Under the pieces are notes generated by a model that was not told the DNA's origin, did no database searches, and saw only the letters and a program-made list of their open reading frames with translations. From the NCBI GenBank assembly GCA_005772855.1, contig SXIK01000174.1, positions 1-48,065 on the forward strand: a stretch of 48,065 nucleotides of DNA, given 5' to 3'. Both the position numbers and the translations under genes were made by a program. Positions 42,782 through 48,065 of the stretch are shown piece by piece. The stretch comes from Planctomycetia bacterium (GTDB taxonomy: Bacteria > Planctomycetota > UBA8108 > SXIK01). Position 1 is the first letter of the stretch. Each line of letters opens with the position of its first letter.

Positions 42782-45646
42782 TCATTCCAAGCTCACCTCG
42801 ACTTCCTCCAGAGCGGGTGATGCGGCGCCATCTCTGGACTTCAGAATGGCCCGGTACTGAATCCAGCGATGACTTGGGTCGGGCCTCGCAATGCGGCCCG
42901 GTCTTTCGTAATAACTCCCGGGTCCCGTCGGGCCGCTCCAGGAAGACGCTTTCAGGGTCTGTTCCGTGGGAGCCGTCCGAAGCTGAAAATGAACGGCGCT
43001 ATCGTGAGGCGTCTGTGCCTTCCAGTTGAGCATGGTTGGCGTCTGCTCTTCAAAGTGATGGGCCGAAGAAAAGTAGTCGTACTCGTTCCGCCGGTGGAAA
43101 ATGTTGCCCAAATCGATGCCCGAATCGTTGTGGGGCCCACGCCCCGGAATTCCCAGGCGGCGGCCTGGATCGAAGCCATCAGGGCCGCCCCAGTAAAGAA
43201 AGGAATCCGTGACATGATCCCCGAAGGAGCCCAGCTGGTTCGGGTTACCTTCCGAACGATGGCAGATGAACAGGACATCGGCGAGACCATCCCGATTAAA
43301 ATCCGCCACCATGCTTCCGGCGCCCGCGTTCGTCTGCAGTTTGAGTAGACGTTGCGGCGAAAAGCCCTCCGGCCCTCCAAGATAAATGCGGGAAAGAGTG
43401 GCCCGGCTAGATCCAGTGTTGTAATTGGGACAAAGAAGGTCCAACCAGCCATCCTGATTGACGTCCGCCACGGTAACCACGATTGCGCCCTCGGTTTCAA
43501 ACTCACTGCGAGACTCGATGCTATAGTCTCCCTTCTTGTTACCCCAGTAGATGGAACTGGAAGTCAGCCTCGAGCCGCGGTCCATCGATCGGCTCAGAAT
43601 TAGATCCAGAGAGCCGTCCTGGTTCAGGTCGGCCACTTCGACCCCGGAGCAGCCGTCGCTACCGACAACGATCGAGCGGCGGTCGCTGCCAAAGTTTCGG
43701 GAGCCATCCCCCCAAAAGATGGGGGCTCCACCAGTGGCGGAAGCGCTGAAGATGAGATCCAGGTGTCCGTCCCCATTGAGATCTGCGACGGCCGCAGCAG
43801 AGCTGGTGCCGGTCGGCAGCTCGGATCGTTCCGTCACAACGAAGCCCTCCGGATTTCCCCAATAAATGAAGACGCCCTTTTCCTCGTCACCGGGTTTGGG
43901 ACCATTGGAAAGCAGAACATCGATGTAACCGTCTCGGTCGAGATCGGCGACCGATACCCCCGAACTGCTGACTCCCATCAGAGCCGATCGTTTGTCCTCC
44001 GAGAAGCCCTGGGGACCGCCCCAGTAGAGAAAGCTTTCCTGACGCCCCCGAGCTGTTTCTCCTGAATTTGCGACGAGCAAATCAGGCCAGCCGTCATCGT
44101 TGAAGTCAGCCGCAGCCCATTCATAGGGATCGATAGAGGCCAGCTCCTGTCGTCTCAGCGGAGTGTAAGTCTTGTCCTCATTGCCCCAGTAAATGTAAAC
44201 AGGGCTAACTCCTCCCCTCGAGCGTCCAATGGTGTTTTGGAACATTACGTCGAGGTGCCCATCCCCATTCAAATCAGAGACGGTATTGCCAACGGCCCCA
44301 CGCGTGAAGAGCGAGGTTCTTCTGGTATCGCTGAATTTGCCGTTGAGATTCCAAAAGATATAAGAAGGCACCTCGAAGGAGAAATACTCCTTGTAGTTAG
44401 AAACAACAATCTCCTCGAACCCATCGTGGTTCAAGTCTGCAAGTGAGACTCCCCAGGCGCCAACGGTCTCAAATTCCTGGCGGCGATTCTCGGCGAAACC
44501 TTGCGCAGATCCCCAATAAAGGTAAGAGCGCGTCAATGGATTTCCCGAAGTTTGATGATTCGTGAAGAAGATGTCAGTCCATCCATCGCGGTTGAGATCG
44601 CTGACGGCACAGGCACGAGCATTGCTGCTGGAAAACTCGAGGCGGCGGGTGGCGGCGAAGCCTCCCGCTTCATTCAGGTAAGCATAAGACTTGTCACCCT
44701 GGCCATTGGCGAAGACGATATCCGAGAGCCGGTCTCCATTGACGTCAGCGACAACCACCCAGTGGGCCCCCCGGGTAGGAAGTTCGGCCCGCCGCTGGGG
44801 TTCAAATCCGTTGCTTCCTCCCCAGTAAACGTAAGAGCTGACGTTGAAATCGCCGGCCATGGACTGGTTGGCGAAAACGATATCCTGCCAGGAATCATTG
44901 TTGAGATCAGCCACCGCAACGGCCGCGGCCCCCAGTGCGGGTAGGTCCGTCTTGCGGCTTCCGTCGAATCCTTGTGCCGAGCCCCAAAAGATCCGAGACG
45001 GCGAGTCGTAGCCCTGCTGCCCACTGGCACGGTATTCCCAGAAACCAGCCGATAGCGCGAAGACAATGTCGGGATAGCCATCCTTGTTGAGGTCGGCAAC
45101 GGCGCTGTGCTGGGCGGCGCGCGTTGGCAAGGTGGCCTTGCTGACGAACGGAGGGAATTGCCACAGCGGAGGATTCTGGTTTGTCTCTGCCTTCCCTCCA
45201 AAATAAATGAACGAATCCATTCCGTCCCAGGTGCCGTTCGTGTAGTTCGGCAGTACCAGATCGACTTGCCCGTCCTTGTTCAGGTCCGCGGCTGTTGCAT
45301 GTTGGCTGCCATCGCTCGGGACGTAGGACACTCTGGAGATGTCGAAATCCTTTCCGTTGCCCCAGAAGATGGCGGAATCGAGCTTTTCCACATGAGGATG
45401 CGTGTTGGCAAAAACCAGGTCCAGAAACCCATTGTTGTCAAGATCCCATCTGTTGACGAGTTGAATGGCCCCCCTCGCTGAAATGTAAGTATTGGCCCCT
45501 CCGTCTCCAAAGCTTCCAGTCAGGAAATCCTTGAAGGAATTTTCACGCCAAACTCGCTTGGACTTTGGCTCCTGGGCAAGCATGGGGGCGTTGAGGAATA
45601 TCGCCGAGCAGAAAATCATTTGGAACAGTTCGAGAGCAGTTTTCAT
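42782..45646 (-). CDS. Secreted FG-GAP/VCBS repeat protein with 14 repeats
   Basis: ATG 45646 gives a signal peptide ending MLAQ; the open frame to 45946 upstream lacks such features and overlaps the divergent CYTH gene. The 954-residue protein contains 14 FG-GAP-type units of about 57-60 residues. Each has a calcium-loop stretch such as DLNKDGYPDIVFA and a following YWG or FWG motif before GF and RR. Seven units make one beta-propeller, so 14 fits two. The final 120 residues are a separate beta domain ending RWIQYRAILKSRDGAASPALEEVEV. It is an extracellular, calcium-binding adhesion or scaffold protein by family. No enzyme motif was seen. Confidence 0.88.
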   Translation of the reverse strand: MKTALELFQMIFCSAIFLNAPMLAQEPKSKRVWRENSFKDFLTGSFGDGGANTYISARGAIQLVNRWDLDNNGFLDLVFANTHPHVEKLDSAIFWGNGKDFDISRVSYVPSDGSQHATAADLNKDGQVDLVLPNYTNGTWDGMDSFIYFGGKAETNQNPPLWQFPPFVSKATLPTRAAQHSAVADLNKDGYPDIVFALSAGFWEYRASGQQGYDSPSRIFWGSAQGFDGSRKTDLPALGAAAVAVADLNNDSWQDIVFANQSMAGDFNVSSYVYWGGSNGFEPQRRAELPTRGAHWVVVADVNGDRLSDIVFANGQGDKSYAYLNEAGGFAATRRLEFSSSNARACAVSDLNRDGWTDIFFTNHQTSGNPLTRSYLYWGSAQGFAENRRQEFETVGAWGVSLADLNHDGFEEIVVSNYKEYFSFEVPSYIFWNLNGKFSDTRRTSLFTRGAVGNTVSDLNGDGHLDVMFQNTIGRSRGGVSPVYIYWGNEDKTYTPLRRQELASIDPYEWAAADFNDDGWPDLLVANSGETARGRQESFLYWGGPQGFSEDKRSALMGVSSSGVSVADLDRDGYIDVLLSNGPKPGDEEKGVFIYWGNPEGFVVTERSELPTGTSSAAAVADLNGDGHLDLIFSASATGGAPIFWGDGSRNFGSDRRSIVVGSDGCSGVEVADLNQDGSLDLILSRSMDRGSRLTSSSIYWGNKKGDYSIESRSEFETEGAIVVTVADVNQDGWLDLLCPNYNTGSSRATLSRIYLGGPEGFSPQRLLKLQTNAGAGSMVADFNRDGLADVLFICHRSEGNPNQLGSFGDHVTDSFLYWGGPDGFDPGRRLGIPGRGPHNDSGIDLGNIFHRRNEYDYFSSAHHFEEQTPTMLNWKAQTPHDSAVHFQLRTAPTEQTLKASSWSGPTGPGSYYERPGRIARPDPSHRWIQYRAILKSRDGAASPALEEVEVSLE

Positions 45647-45773
45647 GAAAGTGTTTGCCTCACTCGGGTCAGGGGATCGAATTAGAATAGTCGCTCTGCC
45701 CGCCAGAGTGCGAAGGAATTTCGCCCTCACTCGGGTCTCGTTTCCGCGTACGATGAAGCTTCGAGGGCGTCCC

Positions 45774-46277
45774 ATGCAAAATTTCGAGATCAAGGCCAAG
45801 CTCAAGGACCGCGCCAACGTCGAGCACCGCCTGCGGGCACTTGGCGCCAAGTGTCTCTGGACGCTCCGGCAGATGGACACGTTTTTCAACGTTCCTCGCG
45901 GCTGGCTCAAGCTACGCGAGGCCGATGGACGGCCGCCCGAGCTCATCGCCTATGAGCGATCGACGGAAGTTGCTGGGCCTCGCTCGTCCTTCTACGAAGT
46001 GATGGCCTTGAAGGACCTGGAGGGGTGGAAGCGACTCCTTGGTCGCGTGCTACCCGTCGACAGGATTGTCAAGAAGGAACGTACGCTCTGGATTTACCAG
46101 CACACGCGCGTTCACCTCGACCGCGTGGAGCAACTCGGCGAGTTCCTCGAGCTCGAGACGGTTGTCGAAGGCATCTCGGATCGCGAGGCGCACCTCGAGA
46201 CGCAGCGCCTTCTCGAGACTCTCGGTATTGAGCGCAGCGATTTGATCGCGGTGCCCTACAAGGACCTGCTCGGGTGA
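45774..46277 (+). CDS. CYTH-domain protein (class IV adenylate cyclase/triphosphatase-like)
   Basis: ATG 45774 follows GAGGG by seven bases, and an earlier in-frame ATG at 45753 is less likely. The 167-residue protein begins with the EIKAK form of the ExExK signature. It continues with DTFFNVPRGWLKLRE, IAYERST, VKKERTLWIY, VHLDRVEQLGEFLELE, the tunnel-lining acidic and basic residues of the CYTH fold. Members bind triphosphates with Mg and act as triphosphatases, thiamine triphosphatases or CyaB-like cyclases; the substrate cannot be chosen here. It lies between two minus-strand secreted-protein genes, with no cotranscribed partner. Confidence 0.88.
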   Translation: MQNFEIKAKLKDRANVEHRLRALGAKCLWTLRQMDTFFNVPRGWLKLREADGRPPELIAYERSTEVAGPRSSFYEVMALKDLEGWKRLLGRVLPVDRIVKKERTLWIYQHTRVHLDRVEQLGEFLELETVVEGISDREAHLETQRLLETLGIERSDLIAVPYKDLLG

Positions 46278-46315
46278 GGGTCGTTCCCAAGACCTGCGAG
46301 CTGTCGGTTCTGCTG

Positions 46316-46334
46316 CGAAGTGATCAGCACTTCG
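46316..46334. terminator. Hairpin between convergent genes
   Basis: CGAAGTG, loop ATCAG, CACTTCG makes a perfect 7-bp stem. It overlaps the stop codon of the minus-strand gene and lies 38 bases after the CYTH stop. No T-run follows on either strand, so terminator function is doubtful. Confidence 0.3.
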
Positions 46335-48065
46335 TGTAACTCTCGCAACCGAGGTCAGCCTCCGAATCACCGGGCGTCGGATCGGTGCCGCAGGCATTGC
46401 CATCTCCAGGGGGGCCTGGAAACGCAGGGGCCACGGAACCCAGGAACAGGTAGCCGAGGATCCGGACCGCGTCGGTTAACTCCAATTTGCCGTTGTCGTC
46501 CGCGTCGCCTGCGTCGAGGCAGGTTGGTCGCGGCGCACCGAGGAACAAGAATCCGAGGATCCGGACCGCGTCGGTTAATTCCAATTTGCCGTTGTCGTCC
46601 GCGTCGCCGCGGAAGAACTTCGGGGCCAGAGTTTGGCAGTCGGGGTCGGCCGCGTCGAGTAATTGGTCGCAGTCGTTGTCCTTCTCATCGCTGCAGGCCG
46701 CGACGGTGTTTTCAGGACCGGCAGGTCCGCACAGGCAATCGACCCCGCTCACCGTGAGGTCATCCACATCGAGGGCGGAAGTGCCTGCCGGATTTCGGCT
46801 CTGGAGGATGACGATATGGTCAAGCTCCGAGAGCTTTGCCAGGTCCACCACTTTCGACAATGTGAAAAGTGGTGTCGCAGAACCGTGAGCACTCACAGTC
46901 GCCGTTACTTTGTCCTCGGTGTAGTCCAGAGTGATCGCGATGTCGACGTCCCTGTCCGTTCCATCGGTTCCGCTTCGAGACACCGTGGAGCCCCCCAGGG
47001 AGCTGGTGTCCAGAGACCAGCGACTGCCATCAAACTTGAGCAAGGCGCTGGGGCTGCAGCCGGAATCCTCCCCAGAATCGAAGCCAAGCCCAACCCTGTT
47101 GGATTTCGTTGACTCCAGAAAGGCACGGCACTCAAAGGTCCAGACTCCGCTCTGTGCGCCCGGGGTCATTCCAGGGATCTGCTTCCTGAAAGCAGCCGAG
47201 ACGTCTCTGGTGGTCGGCCCGGCCGGAGTAGTATTTACGGTCGAGCCGTCGAGAGCCAACTTGGACCAACCAGGATGGAGCGCCGAGGCAAGAGCGACGG
47301 TCATGGTCGACTTGCCGCCGCAATCACTGGTCCAACCCAGAGTCTTGATCGATAGCCCTGCTGTCGTGCCCGAATCCCAGTCCTCCGTGTAGCACGCAAT
47401 GACCTGACAGGCGGGATCTTCGGCACAGTCCGAGTCGCGGCAGTCGATTCTGGTGTCCGTATCCTCGTCGACGCCGTTGGTGCAGTTCTCTCGGATGCAT
47501 TCAGGCAAATTCTCACATGCCAGGTCCCGGCAGTCGATTTCATTGTTGCCGTCGTCGTCGATGCCATTTCTGCAGATCTCTTTCAGGTCGCAGTCGGAAT
47601 CTTCACTGTCGATTTTGTTGTCGCAGTCGTTGTCCAGTGTGTCTATACAGAGGTTGAAGACGTTCTCGGCGACGGGCAGGCAGGGGACATGCGGGCTTTC
47701 CGGCGGGCCGAGGCCATCGGGTACGTAGTCCAGATCGTCGGTAATGATGATCTTGTCCACGATCAATCCATCTTCCTGCATGTAGAGGCTGATGGCATGA
47801 CTACCCGTGGTCGTAATGTCCACGGATCCCTTGAGATTCGGGTCAGAGACCCCTTCGCGCTCTCGAGACCAGGTAAATCCGGCACCCTCCTGCCACCCGG
47901 TAAATGCGACAGCATTGGGCTGAACTTCATCGTCCACGCCGATGTGGCAAGAGTCATTGACGCTATTTCCCACCGGAGGGTCGCTGCCCGGTACCACGCT
48001 GTCGGCCATGGCACGAATCCAAACGTTGTGACGGCCAGTCCGCGTGAAGTTCATGAAGTAATTCA
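46324..48065 (-). CDS. Secreted multidomain protein with dockerin-like C-terminus (5' end outside window)
   Basis: The frame is open through the window edge (reading NYFMNFTRTG), so the N-terminus is missing. At least 580 residues are visible. First is a carbohydrate-binding-like beta domain (RHNVWIRAMADS, AISLYMQEDGLIVDKIIIT). Next come cysteine/aspartate-rich calcium-loop repeats of the MopE type (NGIDDDGNNEIDCRD, NGVDEDTDTRIDCRD). A jelly-roll domain follows and a further DNDCDQLLDAADPDC loop. Last are two nearly identical dockerin/EF-hand-like units and a Cys-containing tail. This architecture is typical of large planctomycete secreted proteins. It is probably extracellular, binding glycans with calcium. 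Catalytic function, if any, would lie beyond the window. Confidence 0.8.
   Translation of the reverse strand, partial: NYFMNFTRTGRHNVWIRAMADSVVPGSDPPVGNSVNDSCHIGVDDEVQPNAVAFTGWQEGAGFTWSREREGVSDPNLKGSVDITTTGSHAISLYMQEDGLIVDKIIITDDLDYVPDGLGPPESPHVPCLPVAENVFNLCIDTLDNDCDNKIDSEDSDCDLKEICRNGIDDDGNNEIDCRDLACENLPECIRENCTNGVDEDTDTRIDCRDSDCAEDPACQVIACYTEDWDSGTTAGLSIKTLGWTSDCGGKSTMTVALASALHPGWSKLALDGSTVNTTPAGPTTRDVSAAFRKQIPGMTPGAQSGVWTFECRAFLESTKSNRVGLGFDSGEDSGCSPSALLKFDGSRWSLDTSSLGGSTVSRSGTDGTDRDVDIAITLDYTEDKVTATVSAHGSATPLFTLSKVVDLAKLSELDHIVILQSRNPAGTSALDVDDLTVSGVDCLCGPAGPENTVAACSDEKDNDCDQLLDAADPDCQTLAPKFFRGDADDNGKLELTDAVRILGFLFLGAPRPTCLDAGDADDNGKLELTDAVRILGYLFLGSVAPAFPGPPGDGNACGTDPTPGDSEADLGCESYTKC
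46454..46509 (-). repeat. Dockerin-unit DNA repeat A
   Basis: This 56-bp block recurs at 46553-46608 with a single C/T difference. It encodes the core DADDNGKLELTDAVRIL of the second dockerin-like unit. The 99-bp spacing equals 33 codons, one unit. Confidence 0.85.
46553..46608 (-). repeat. Dockerin-unit DNA repeat B
   Basis: The partner of repeat A, encoding the same core of the first dockerin-like unit. Near-identity at third codon positions points to recent duplication or gene conversion. Confidence 0.85.

Noticed and set aside
45647-45946. Hundred-residue N-terminal extension of the FG-GAP protein
   Set aside because: It overlaps the divergent CYTH gene and precedes a clean signal peptide at 45646.
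1-48065. CRISPR array, tRNA or rRNA genes, phage genes
   Set aside because: No regularly spaced short repeats, cloverleaf signatures, ribosomal RNA stretches or phage structural genes were recognised.

Overview
The window reads as a chromosomal segment of a GC-rich, diderm, probably uncultivated bacterium, most likely Planctomycetota. The main support is the last gene (46324-48065). It ends in paired dockerin/EF-hand-like repeats of the type 'GDADDNGKLELTDAVRILGFLF', followed by a short C-terminal tail with the CGTDP and LGC motifs, a module I associate with planctomycete secreted proteins. An export-type outer-membrane barrel, lipoproteins and a sigma-54 promoter agree with a diderm. The phylum call is inference. 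No rRNA, tRNA, CRISPR array, transposase or prophage gene was seen.

Layout. (1) 1-4789: half of a 150-bp dispersed repeat, a zinc amidase, a PurF-type amidophosphoribosyltransferase, a short-chain dehydrogenase, and on the minus strand a coiled-coil lipoprotein. (2) 5042-24097: a 19-kb, very tightly packed plus-strand operon in which almost every gene overlaps the next by an ATGA. It holds a CHASE2 sensor kinase-like protein (broken twice), a lone receiver domain, a tandem PgsC/CapC membrane protein with a long C-terminal extension, a large secreted protein of unknown family, a small secreted M14/PghP-like hydrolase, a 1709-residue exported protein ending in a probable outer-membrane barrel, and a HEAT-repeat/PgsB(CapB) amide ligase fusion. 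(3) 24155-26356: a von Willebrand A/DUF4114 lipoprotein on the minus strand. (4) 26629-33986: a surface-sugar operon with a glycosyltransferase, a SAF-domain oxidoreductase, an RfbF-like nucleotidyltransferase, a C-methyltransferase, a cupin epimerase and an NAD-sugar epimerase, ending in an L-2-hydroxyglutarate oxidase-like gene. (5) 34314-35814: three tandem Hsp20 genes behind a near-perfect sigma-54 promoter, closed by a strong hairpin. (6) 35952-39015, minus strand: a membrane-anchored heparinase II/III-like protein, ClpS and a DUF2017 protein, translationally coupled. (7) 39179-39328: the second copy of the 150-bp repeat, inverted. (8) 39450-41969, minus strand: pxpABC (5-oxoprolinase). 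(9) 42312-48065: an orphan sensory-rhodopsin-transducer homologue, a 14-repeat FG-GAP protein, a CYTH-domain protein and the truncated dockerin-type secreted protein.

The most interesting system is region 2. PgsB and PgsC are the catalytic and membrane parts of poly-gamma-glutamate synthase in Gram-positives. Here both are greatly enlarged and co-transcribed with a periplasmic protein, a hydrolase and an outer-membrane-type barrel, which together look like a diderm route for making, trimming and exporting an amide-linked amino-acid polymer. The polymer and the route are inference; the PgsB and PgsC homology is visible in the sequence. The sensor gene at the operon's front carries an in-frame TGA and a nine-G frameshift. 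These are either assembly errors or evidence that control of the operon has decayed or is phase-variable.
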